Shown here one piece after another: positions 1 through 8,137 of a stretch of DNA of 64,000 nucleotides (positions are counted from its first letter, which is position 1; each line of letters starts with the position of its first letter). Source of the DNA: Pseudomonas frederiksbergensis (lineage in GTDB: Bacteria > Pseudomonadota > Gammaproteobacteria > Pseudomonadales > Pseudomonadaceae); assembly GCF_900105495.1 (NCBI RefSeq), contig NZ_FNTF01000002.1, forward strand, positions 2,951,501 through 3,015,500, given 5' to 3'. The position numbers and the translations under genes were made by a program. The notes under the pieces were generated by a model that saw nothing but the letters and a program-made list of their open reading frames with translations, searched no databases and was not told the origin of the DNA.

Positions 1-1
1 T

Positions 2-406
2 CTGTTGCTTGGTCTGTCTCCAAAGTTCATGCGAGAGAAGATCGACGAAATAGTAGCGTTTGCCGATCTGGGCGAATTTATTGATTATCCGATTAAAACG
101 TATTCAGCCGGGATGCAAGTGCGACTCGCGTTTGCTATTTCAACCACGGTCGGTGGCGACATTTTGCTGCTGGACGAGGTTATCGGTGCGGGCGATGCCA
201 ACTTTATGGCAAAGGCAAAAGTACGTATCACCAGTCTGATCGAGAAGGCTGAGATACTAGTTCTGGCCTCTCATGACTTTGGTGCTTTGCAGTCCATCTG
301 TACCCGAGGCTTGGTCTTTCACCATGGTGAGTTGTTGTTCGACGGTGAAATAACAGACGCTATCGCCGAATACAAAAAAATAAATGGACTTTCTGATGCA
401 AACTAA
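2..406 (+). CDS. Wzt-type polysaccharide export ABC transporter ATP-binding protein (C-terminal part)
   Basis: This is the 3' part of an ABC ATPase cut by the left window edge; the reading frame is open from base 2. It shows the signature motif YSAGMQVRLAFA, the Walker B stretch DILLLDEV and the switch histidine in LASHD. These are typical of the Wzt/KpsT/TagH class, which powers export of O-antigen or teichoic acid-like polymers with a Wzm permease. The protein ends about 45 residues after Walker B, so there is no C-terminal carbohydrate-binding domain of the kind found in long Wzt proteins. It overlaps the next gene by 11 bases, which suggests one operon. The Walker A half is outside the window. 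The class assignment is confident; the exported polymer is inferred from the neighbours. Confidence 0.85.
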   Translation: MLLGLSPKFMREKIDEIVAFADLGEFIDYPIKTYSAGMQVRLAFAISTTVGGDILLLDEVIGAGDANFMAKAKVRITSLIEKAEILVLASHDFGALQSICTRGLVFHHGELLFDGEITDAIAEYKKINGLSDAN

Positions 407-2681
407 ACCATTTCGTGTGATGTGGTTGCTGAACCATGGTGCGGCTCGTAAGTTCGAGCTTGAAATGCTCAAGTCCTTGGGCGTTAAAGAGTTCTTTCTA
501 CCAAAGTCATTTCCACAGGAAATCGGTTTTCGTTCGGCGAGCATAGATTATTCGGAAGATGCGAACCTGACTATTCCGGCTGAAGAGTTAGAGGTTCTAA
601 ATCAGCAAAACTGGTATGTGGCTCCTTCGAAAGAAGCTTGGGATATAGCCAATAAATATTTCGATGTGTGTTTTTTCATCTGCCACTCAAAAGGCTTCAT
701 GAATGAGGTTTCACGTTCATTCACCGGCGCGGCCATTTGGCGTGCGTATGGATTGGATAAGACCCTAAGTTACTCGGAAGTCGTGAAGATCCTGACCTTA
801 GGGACGCAGTCAGTAAAAAAACTCGGACGACGTCTTTGGTTGGGGATCGCGTACGAGCACCTTGCCGATTCTGAGCCCATGTACCTACAAAAAAGAAAGG
901 CGTTTTTACCGCTGGGACTGAATAACTGTGCAATCAATGACATCTGGAACGGAAAGCAGAAGCATATTTTTTTCGTGTGCCCGGACATTGGTTTCAGTAG
1001 CTACTATAAAAAAGTGTACGAAGATTTTATTTCGGATATGCAGGGGATGCCCTATAAAATCGGCGGTTCGCAGCCGATCGAAGTTAATGATCCGAATGTG
1101 TTGGGATTTGTCACTAATGAAGAACATGAACGAAATATGAGAGAGTCGCGAGTGATGTTTTATCATTCAAGCGAGCCTAACCATATTCATTATCACCCCT
1201 TCGAAGCCATTCGCGTCGGCATGCCACTAATCTTCATGAGTGGCGGCATTTTGGATCGCATGGGTGGTGCGACCCTTCCTGGTCGATGCGAGTCTGTCAA
1301 AGAAGCGAGAGAGAAAATTCGTCGCATCTTGAATGATGATTCGAAGTTTATCGAGCAGGTGCGTAAAAGTCAGGCAATACTGCTGGAGCCCATGCGCGCA
1401 GAGAACTGTGAAGCCGCTTGGATAAGTAGCTTCCAGGAAATTCTGCAAGAACTGGAAGTCAGCCGCTTGGAGCAAAGCCAGCGGCCAGTCAAACGCAAAA
1501 AAATCGCAGTAGTAGTCCCTGTCGAATATCGAGGGGGAAGTCTTCGTGGAGCTCATCTGCTAGCGGAAGCTTTGCATGAAGGAAGCAGGCAATGGGGAGA
1601 AGACGTCGATGTTGTGCTCTTGCATTTGAAGTCTGTTGGCGATGAGGCAGAAGACTCTTTCGAACAGGATGAGAGAATTCAGCTTCGCACTTTTCAATGG
1701 AAAACCCTCGACGCGCAAACTGCACGCAGAGCCATGCGATATGCAGGTCACGACGGCTGGGAACCGGACTCTGTGAGATACGTGGTTCCGGATGATGGTA
1801 TTAAACAGCTTCTGGACTGCGACGCGTGGATCATAGTCTCTGATCGTGTACAGGCTCCCTTAGTGCCGCTTCGGCCATGCATATTCATGGTTTATGATTA
1901 CCTTCAGCGCTACGAGAATGTGCTGTCGAAAAGTGGGGATGAGCATTTTATTAGTGCCGTGCGTAGAGCGCAGAAGCTTCTTGTAACCACTGAGTTTACG
2001 AAACAGGACGCCATTCAATACGCCGGCGTTGAGGTAAACCGAATCGCTAAAGTACCGATGTTGGCTCCCGCTTTTTCAAACGTTGAACCTGCGATATCCC
2101 CGGCGTCCGACCAGCCGTATTTCTTATGGACAACTAACGCAGGTGCGCATAAGAATCATGTGAACGCACTGAAAGCACTCAAATTTTATTATGAGGCTCT
2201 AGGAGGTCAACTATTCTGTCATGTAACAGGTGTAAATACTGACAAACTGCTTGAGAGTAGTGCTCCGCATCTTAAGTCTCTGTCTGCGCTCGTTAATTCA
2301 AGCGCCGCACTGTGGGAAAAAGTTAAATGGCTTGGCGAACTCCCGGACTTTGAGTACCGCAGTTCTTTGGCGGATGCCGCGTTTCTATGGCATGCAGGTA
2401 AAGTTGACAATGGTTCCTTCAGTGTTGTCGAGGCCGCCAGTTTAGGTGTGCCCTCGCTGAGTAGTAACTATCCGGCTATGCGTGAGATGGATGTTCAGTT
2501 TTCACTGCAATTGTCCTGGATGAATGCCGCCGATTATAGAGAGATGGCGCACAAGTTGAAGGAAATGGAATTGACATACTTGTCCAAGAAGGCCCTGCTT
2601 CCATCGCCTGAGATATTGGCAGAACAAGGCGTTGAGAAGTTGGCGGCACAATATTGGGGAGTCATACGAGAGTGTCTATAA
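396..2681 (+). CDS. large two-domain glycosyltransferase
   Basis: About 761 residues. The C-terminal half has GT4/GT-B features: a FLWTTNAGAHKNHVNALKA stretch (the 'K-N-H' nucleotide-sugar region) and a late acidic motif around SFSVVEAASLGVPSLSS, which matches the E-x7-E/G-P region of retaining GT4 enzymes. The N-terminal ~350 residues look like a second, more divergent glycosyltransferase-like domain ending in HYHPFEAIRVGMPLIFMSGG. I prefer the ATG at 396, which gives an 11-base overlap with the ATPase gene; an in-frame ATG at 384 is possible. Cytoplasmic sugar transfer onto a lipid-linked O-polysaccharide is inferred from its place between an export ATPase and more glycosyltransferases. The sugar donor cannot be told from sequence. 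Confidence 0.8.
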   Translation: MQTKPFRVMWLLNHGAARKFELEMLKSLGVKEFFLPKSFPQEIGFRSASIDYSEDANLTIPAEELEVLNQQNWYVAPSKEAWDIANKYFDVCFFICHSKGFMNEVSRSFTGAAIWRAYGLDKTLSYSEVVKILTLGTQSVKKLGRRLWLGIAYEHLADSEPMYLQKRKAFLPLGLNNCAINDIWNGKQKHIFFVCPDIGFSSYYKKVYEDFISDMQGMPYKIGGSQPIEVNDPNVLGFVTNEEHERNMRESRVMFYHSSEPNHIHYHPFEAIRVGMPLIFMSGGILDRMGGATLPGRCESVKEAREKIRRILNDDSKFIEQVRKSQAILLEPMRAENCEAAWISSFQEILQELEVSRLEQSQRPVKRKKIAVVVPVEYRGGSLRGAHLLAEALHEGSRQWGEDVDVVLLHLKSVGDEAEDSFEQDERIQLRTFQWKTLDAQTARRAMRYAGHDGWEPDSVRYVVPDDGIKQLLDCDAWIIVSDRVQAPLVPLRPCIFMVYDYLQRYENVLSKSGDEHFISAVRRAQKLLVTTEFTKQDAIQYAGVEVNRIAKVPMLAPAFSNVEPAISPASDQPYFLWTTNAGAHKNHVNALKALKFYYEALGGQLFCHVTGVNTDKLLESSAPHLKSLSALVNSSAALWEKVKWLGELPDFEYRSSLADAAFLWHAGKVDNGSFSVVEAASLGVPSLSSNYPAMREMDVQFSLQLSWMNAADYREMAHKLKEMELTYLSKKALLPSPEILAEQGVEKLAAQYWGVIRECL

Positions 2682-4324
2682 ACAAATATGGTATCTATCT
2701 GGCTTACGCGCCGGGTCTGGATTTACGACACGAAGGATTGGGTAGATACCTTGCTGCCTTTCTGAAAGGGGCCCGCGACCGAGAAGATGTACGCTTTGTA
2801 CTGGTTTGCCCAAGTTGGTCAAAAGAAGGTCTTGAAGATCTATTTACCAGTGAAGGTGTTTCTAAAGAGCGTTTCGAATTAGTTTCGCCCTCGAAAAAAC
2901 CTATGGTGCTCCGACTCTACGAAGCCTACATCGCTAGAAAAAAACGAAAACGGAAGCCGGGACTACTCAAAAGAATATCCATAGGAATCTCCGCGATTAA
3001 AGGTGCGGCGCTTGATCATGTAGAGCAACAATTGGTAACGACCAATTCTTATGGGGGGCTGGCGCTGCTGTTTTTAGAAGGCTTTCTTCTTCTCGGGCTT
3101 GGTGTCCTATTCAGTCCAATCGTTATTTTGGCGTTGATTATCCTCTCCTTAATAAAATTCAGGTTTGTTTTTAAGCGACTGAGTAGGCCCTTTCGGCGCC
3201 ATTTGACACGCGCCCGAGGGGCTGTCGGCGAGCCAAAGGACGATGCTTTCATTTTTCGGCTTTATAAGCGAATGGAGCGGATTGAGTCGGAGCGGATGCT
3301 TCAATTGATTGACAGCCTAGCTGATGTAAAAGCTTGGTACAGTCCTACAGCGTTCTGGCCAGCCTTCAATAAAATTAATCGTCCGCGTCTGATGTGTGTG
3401 CCAGATGTCGTGTTATCTGACTTCCCTGTCGGGTTCTCGAGTGTTGGAGGCGAACGTTTCTTGCAAACCTATGAAGATGTTCGCAGATCAATCCAGACCG
3501 GGCAGCATTACGTCACCTATAGCAACGCGATCAAGTGGGATACGTTGGTTGAACAGTATTCGATCCGTGCTTCTAATGTATCAGTGATCCACCATGCACC
3601 TAACATGCTGAATCAATGGGTCACAACCCGAGGGTTTTCGGATCTGGAAGCGACCTCGCTTCATTATTCGCAAACGCTTCTCGGTAGTGCGATGCGCAAA
3701 TCTTCTAATCAGAATTATACGGTTGGTTTTGCAAACTCCTCATTCAAATTCATATTTTATGCAAGTCAGTTTAGACCGAACAAAAACCTGTTGATGTTGT
3801 TGCGCGCATATGAGTTTCTTTTAAGGAAGAAATATGTCAGTCACAAGCTGATTTTGACCGGTGATCCTGAGCGTTATCCGTCCGTCAAAAAGTTCATAGC
3901 CGAACACGGTTTGGAGAATGACGTTTTATGCTTGCACGGCTTGACGGTGCAGGAGCTCGCTGCCTGTTACAAGTTGGCAGATCTGGCAATAAACCCTAGT
4001 CTGAGTGAGGGGGGATGCCCATTCACCTTTACCGAGGCTCTGTCCGTAGACACGCCGGTCGTCATGGCTCGAATCGCGGTTACCGAGGAAATACTCAATC
4101 AGCCTGAGCTTCAAGACACGACATTTTTTGACCCTTTTGAATGGGAGGATATGGCTCGCCGTATTGAATGGGCACTTGCTCATCGAGAAGAGCTTCTGGC
4201 ACTGCAGAAAAACATCTATCAGAGCCTGATTCAGCGTACCTGGACAGATGTTGTGAATGAGCACATCACAGTTCTTGAAGCTATTTCCATAGGCGGCGGT
4301 ATCCCTTTGGAGGCTCAATTATGA
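2672..4324 (+). CDS. GT4-family glycosyltransferase with internal hydrophobic segment
   Basis: About 550 residues. The GTG at 2672 overlaps the preceding stop and has GGGGAG upstream; an upstream in-frame TTG at 2654 is less likely. The N-terminus begins YLAYAPGLDLRHEGLGRYL, the usual glycine-rich opening of a GT-B enzyme. Residues ~125-160 form a strongly hydrophobic stretch (LLFLEGFLLLGLGVLF and following), probably a membrane hairpin, which is unusual inside a GT4 protein. The C-terminal domain carries FYASQFRPNKNLLMLL, LILTGDPERYPSV and the catalytic-region motif NPSLSEGGCPFTFTEAL. It probably extends an O-antigen chain at the inner membrane. Its stop overlaps the next start (ATGA). Confidence 0.82.
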   Translation: MSINKYGIYLAYAPGLDLRHEGLGRYLAAFLKGARDREDVRFVLVCPSWSKEGLEDLFTSEGVSKERFELVSPSKKPMVLRLYEAYIARKKRKRKPGLLKRISIGISAIKGAALDHVEQQLVTTNSYGGLALLFLEGFLLLGLGVLFSPIVILALIILSLIKFRFVFKRLSRPFRRHLTRARGAVGEPKDDAFIFRLYKRMERIESERMLQLIDSLADVKAWYSPTAFWPAFNKINRPRLMCVPDVVLSDFPVGFSSVGGERFLQTYEDVRRSIQTGQHYVTYSNAIKWDTLVEQYSIRASNVSVIHHAPNMLNQWVTTRGFSDLEATSLHYSQTLLGSAMRKSSNQNYTVGFANSSFKFIFYASQFRPNKNLLMLLRAYEFLLRKKYVSHKLILTGDPERYPSVKKFIAEHGLENDVLCLHGLTVQELAACYKLADLAINPSLSEGGCPFTFTEALSVDTPVVMARIAVTEEILNQPELQDTTFFDPFEWEDMARRIEWALAHREELLALQKNIYQSLIQRTWTDVVNEHITVLEAISIGGGIPLEAQL

Positions 4325-4950
4325 CTCCAATCATAGGCATGCTGATTCTTGGATTTGGAGGTCATGCCCGGAGTGTGGCTGACGTCGCACTCGCGTCGGG
4401 AATTACGCAGTTGTGCTTTATCGATGCCAACGCTAAACCAGGTGAATCTTTTTGTTCGTTTCCAGTGAAAGTGTCCGTGGACTTTGAGCTGCCCGAAGAT
4501 TGGTCAGTCGTTCCCGCCGCTGGCGACAACAAGAAAAGAATAGAGCAGTGCGAATGGGTAATTCAGCAGGGATGGCATTTAGCGACGCTCATCGCTCCCA
4601 GTGCAACCATAGGCGTCGGTTCCCAAATCGGTGAAGGGACCTTTATTGCTCATCACGCCCATATTGGGCCGATGGCATCAGTCGGACGTGGTTGTATCAT
4701 CAACACTGGCGCAATGGTCGAGCATGAGTGCGTAGTCGGTGACTACAACCATATTTCTGTCGGTGCTGTAGTTGCCGGCCGAAGCCGTATCGGTGATCGC
4801 TGCTTCCTGGGGGCTGGCTCAACAGTGATCGACGGGCTGCGGGTGACCGACGATGTCATGCTCGGCGCGGGTGCGTGCGCTAATCGCAATCTTGAAAAGG
4901 CCGGCACCTACGTGGGAGTTCCTGCAAAGTTTTTGGGGCCTAAACATTGA
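4321..4950 (+). CDS. PglD/NeuD-family sugar O/N-acyltransferase
   Basis: 209 residues. The N-terminus MLILGFGGHARSVADVA is the Rossmann-like start typical of the PglD/NeuD family. Residues ~85-200 are imperfect hexapeptide repeats (for example IGEGTFIAHHAHIGP, GAMVEHECVVGDYNHIS) forming a left-handed beta helix; the conserved catalytic His is likely in HECVVGD. Such enzymes acetylate an amino sugar or sialic-acid-like sugar using acetyl-CoA. It starts by an ATGA overlap with the upstream glycosyltransferase and overlaps the next gene by four bases, so it is translationally coupled. The substrate is unknown; modification of an O-antigen sugar is inferred from context. Confidence 0.85.
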   Translation: MTPIIGMLILGFGGHARSVADVALASGITQLCFIDANAKPGESFCSFPVKVSVDFELPEDWSVVPAAGDNKKRIEQCEWVIQQGWHLATLIAPSATIGVGSQIGEGTFIAHHAHIGPMASVGRGCIINTGAMVEHECVVGDYNHISVGAVVAGRSRIGDRCFLGAGSTVIDGLRVTDDVMLGAGACANRNLEKAGTYVGVPAKFLGPKH

Positions 4951-6055
4951 AAATCCTGCATTTTTTCAAGACCTACTACCCAGACACTATGGGCGGTATA
5001 GAGCAGGTTATCTTTCAGCTCGCCGAGGGGGGATACGACACGGTATCGAATCTGAAGTCCTGTACCTTAGCCCCCGTGGCGCAATGCGCAACGAACGACT
5101 CGGACACCATATCACCCATCGGTCATATGAGAATCTTCAGATCGCTTCCACTGGCTTTTCAATTGGAGCGATCAAGGATTTCATCGAACTCGCAGAGCAA
5201 GCCGATGTTATTCATTACCATTTCCCATGGCCATTTATGGACATGGTGCATTTTCTATCCAGAGTGAAGAAGCCGACCGTTGTTACTTATCACTCGGATA
5301 TCGTAAAGCAGCAGACATTACTCCGACTCTATAATCCGCTCATGCGCGCATTTCTTCGAAATGTCGACGTTATCGTTGCGTCTTCACCCAACTATGTTGC
5401 CAGTAGCGAGACGCTGGGTAAGTACGTGGATAAGGTGAAGGTCATCCCTATCGGGATAGATCGTGATACATATTCGGAGGTGACTGATGCCTCTCTGGCT
5501 CATTGGCGTGAGACAGTGGGTGAACGCTTTTTCCTGTTTGTTGGGGCGCTCCGTTACTACAAAGGCCTCGACTTTCTTCTGGAAGCTGCTCAGCAGACAA
5601 AGCTGCCTATCGTGATCATGGGGAAGGGCCCCATGGAAATGGCGCTGAAGCAGAAGGTTAAAGAGGAGAACCTTAAGAACGTCTTTTTTGTCGGTGGCCT
5701 GCCAGATAGCGACAAGGCTGCACTGATGACTCTATGTTTCGCTTTGGTATTTCCCTCCCACCTCAGGTCTGAAGCCTTCGGGATCTCTCTGCTGGAAGGG
5801 GCTATGTACGGCAAGCCTCTCATCTCCTGCGAAATCGGGACAGGCACGACATACATCAATATCGAAGGTGAAACGGGCTATGTGGCACTCCCGGGAGACA
5901 GCGCGTCGCTTGCAAGCGCTATGAAGAAGCTCTGGGATGATCCAGAGAGGGCCGCCACCATGGGGGAGAATGCTCTAAAGCGTTATGAAGAGTATTTCAA
6001 GGCCGATGATATGGTTAAGGCCTACAGCGATGTGTATCACTCGCTTTTGAAGTGA
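4947..6055 (+). pseudogene. GT4-family glycosyltransferase, frameshifted in a G6 tract
   Basis: The natural start is ATG 4947 (MKILHFFKTYYPDTMGGIEQ), a classic GT4 N-terminus, coupled to the previous gene. At bases 5027-5032 (GGGGGG) the frame breaks: the N-terminal frame runs on to a stop at 5267 as nonsense, whereas the GT4 homology continues in another frame from IRHGIESEVLYLSP up to 6055. One extra G would restore a ~369-residue enzyme, with DVIHYHFPWP, FVGALRYYKGLDFLLEAA and the E-x7-E motif near SEAFGISLLEGAMYGKP all intact. It may be a true mutation, a sequencing error in a homopolymer, or a phase-variable gene. Apart from the one-base break the gene looks well conserved. Confidence 0.75.
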
Positions 6056-6088
6056 TTAGCGTATTCGTCATATCGATACGCTAATTTT
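6055..6088 (+). terminator. rho-independent terminator after the glycosyltransferase operon
   Basis: A perfect 10-bp stem (ATTAGCGTAT at 6055-6064 pairing with 6076-6085), an 11-nt loop and a short T run. It starts on the last base of the stop codon and ends the plus-strand operon, facing a convergent minus-strand gene. Confidence 0.7.
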
Positions 6089-6144
6089 CCGCTAAGGCGC
6101 ATTAAACATTTTCGAACGGCTGTCGACTCCACGTCGCGAAAGTC

Positions 6145-7845
6145 TCATTTCATGGGAGATGGCAGAACAAGTATCTCGATTTTCCATTGGCCGGTGTCGA
6201 TTTGGGAAGCCCGTACATAACGCGCCTGCAACTGCTTGCCTGACTCTGACGGAGCAGCCGTCCAAGGATCGGTGACGTTTAATACCACTGACGGAAGATT
6301 GGCGTCGAGTGAATAAAATCTAGAGATTGCACTGTCGATTTTAGGTGTGGCTCCATTTTGTTGACTGAAATCCCAAGTTGACAGCGTTTTTGGTCGCATT
6401 CCAGTGAGTAAATATATGCTAGGGAACCGTCCGATTACTGCGACTGAATCGCCCGGAATCGTGGCTAAGAACGCGGTGGTCTGGTCAATGGCCTGGGCTT
6501 TATCTGCGGTTGTAAGCAGACCGGCGAAGACCCCGTTCTCAATTCGCTTTGCAGGTGCCGAACTTAATGGATTTACACCTTCCCCATAAATGAAGTTGAA
6601 GTTGCTCATTAAAAAAAGGACGACGACTCCACAGAGAAGCGCCAAGTGAGAATGACGCTTAACGTCGTTTTTCGGGAATATGGCAAGAAGAAACACGCAG
6701 ACGCAGGTGAACCCGCCGATGGCGAAGTTAATGATGCTGTTCGTGGCAGTTAGCGACGTAACAATGCCAGCGAAGAGCCCTACGAAAAAATACGCAGTCA
6801 TTGCGTGGTCATTGCTAGCTTTCCTGATCGTTTCGGTAACGAAAAAGGCCGCCCCTGCGGTAGCGAGTAAGAGCACGTAATCATGCGATGTAGCGTAAAG
6901 GAAGGGGCCTGCGAGCTGGGCAGCTATAAGAATTCCGATAATAACTGCAGCTGTGATCCATCCGTGGGAAGAGCGGCTAGACCCTTTGCCCGCGAAGATA
7001 CCGACTGCTATTGATGCAAAGCACAAGGTTACAAAGATGCCGCTCGCGCCAAGCAAGGCAGCCGCCTTCGATAGTTTTCCTCCGAGCCCGGTAGAAACTT
7101 GAAGTGATGAATTGGTGAACTCGATAATCTGCATCAAACGGCTCACGCCGTACGCAGACAATAAAAGCCCGAGTCCGACGATCTGAAATGTTAGGCACCA
7201 CACAACATATCGTCGAAAGCTAGGTCGTAGCACTGGTACGGCCGCAATGGCAACCAGGAAGCTTGCCAAAACAACCACGAACGTGGGGTAGGCGAGCACT
7301 GACACCATCCACGCCGCTGCTGATGTTATTAACCAGCGCAGCTGCTTCGTTTCTTCAAAAATCGCATAAGCTGCGATCGCGCAAAGCATGCCTTGCATGC
7401 CCAAGGTGTTGTATGACGGAGAGGGAAGACTGAAGGGGATGAAGCTCGTTACCGCGATTCCGCAAAGCACTGCGACAGGAAATGTTTGGCGAGTACGAGC
7501 GAAACGGAAAAAGCAGAATCCCGAGATAAGACTCGCAACCAGATATATAAATCTGTTGAGAAGAGCCAGGCCTTGCTCGTTTGGCAGAACCGCGGCAAAG
7601 ATTTTGATGAAAGGAAAGACAAGCAATTCTGCGGTCTGATGTAGCCCTAGAGCGCTACTGTGCTGAAAACCGGTCTTCAGCCAACCATCCAGAAAAGACA
7701 AGTAGTAGGACTCGTCCGTGAGGTCTACACCGATCGTCATGCGATAGCAAAGCAATAGGGATATGACAACTGCAAGTGAAATCATGCCGGCACGCAACGC
7801 AACATCGGAGCGGCAGCCATCATTATTCAAAGTCGGTATGGACAT
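6145..7845 (-). CDS. polytopic membrane protein, GT-C glycosyltransferase-like
   Basis: 566 residues with about ten hydrophobic helices. A DLTDESYYLSF motif lies in the first periplasmic loop; an acidic pair in this loop is the hallmark of GT-C enzymes that use polyprenyl-phosphate sugars (PMT/ArnT/GtrII-like). A soluble C-terminal part follows from about residue 440. It is transcribed against the glycosyltransferase operon and divergently from the acyltransferase at 8138. Periplasmic decoration of O-antigen or lipid A is plausible but not shown. There is no closer family match I can name from sequence. Confidence 0.65.
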   Translation of the reverse strand: MSIPTLNNDGCRSDVALRAGMISLAVVISLLLCYRMTIGVDLTDESYYLSFLDGWLKTGFQHSSALGLHQTAELLVFPFIKIFAAVLPNEQGLALLNRFIYLVASLISGFCFFRFARTRQTFPVAVLCGIAVTSFIPFSLPSPSYNTLGMQGMLCAIAAYAIFEETKQLRWLITSAAAWMVSVLAYPTFVVVLASFLVAIAAVPVLRPSFRRYVVWCLTFQIVGLGLLLSAYGVSRLMQIIEFTNSSLQVSTGLGGKLSKAAALLGASGIFVTLCFASIAVGIFAGKGSSRSSHGWITAAVIIGILIAAQLAGPFLYATSHDYVLLLATAGAAFFVTETIRKASNDHAMTAYFFVGLFAGIVTSLTATNSIINFAIGGFTCVCVFLLAIFPKNDVKRHSHLALLCGVVVLFLMSNFNFIYGEGVNPLSSAPAKRIENGVFAGLLTTADKAQAIDQTTAFLATIPGDSVAVIGRFPSIYLLTGMRPKTLSTWDFSQQNGATPKIDSAISRFYSLDANLPSVVLNVTDPWTAAPSESGKQLQARYVRASQIDTGQWKIEILVLPSPMK

Positions 7846-8137
7846 CCCTGAAATCTCTTATGGGCATACAAAAGGTAGCCATGGTATCAGACACCGTTGC
7901 GCTCTCAATAAAGGTTTTGCATTCGTTTACGGCTGCGATTTAGAAAAAACGAAAAGCGTCGGCTCGAATGCCGCAACGTTGATATTCAGTTCGACCAGAG
8001 CAGCTAGGCCGTGCCATGATATTATTCCAATGCTTTTGAGCGAATCAACCGTCGCCGAGCCCTACATGGTGCCCGAACTTAACGTCTGGAGTGCGCCGAA
8101 TTTAAAACCGAAAAAAATCGTGCTTTGGTGGAAAACG

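Noticed and set aside
4853..5030. Alternative start for the glycosyltransferase in the second frame
   Set aside because: The bases belong to the 3' end of the acyltransferase gene, and the true GT4 N-terminus is in the 4947 frame.
7763..8137. N-terminal extension of the acyltransferase frame
   Set aside because: It lies antisense to the divergent membrane-protein gene and has no family similarity; the conserved domain begins after ATG 8138.
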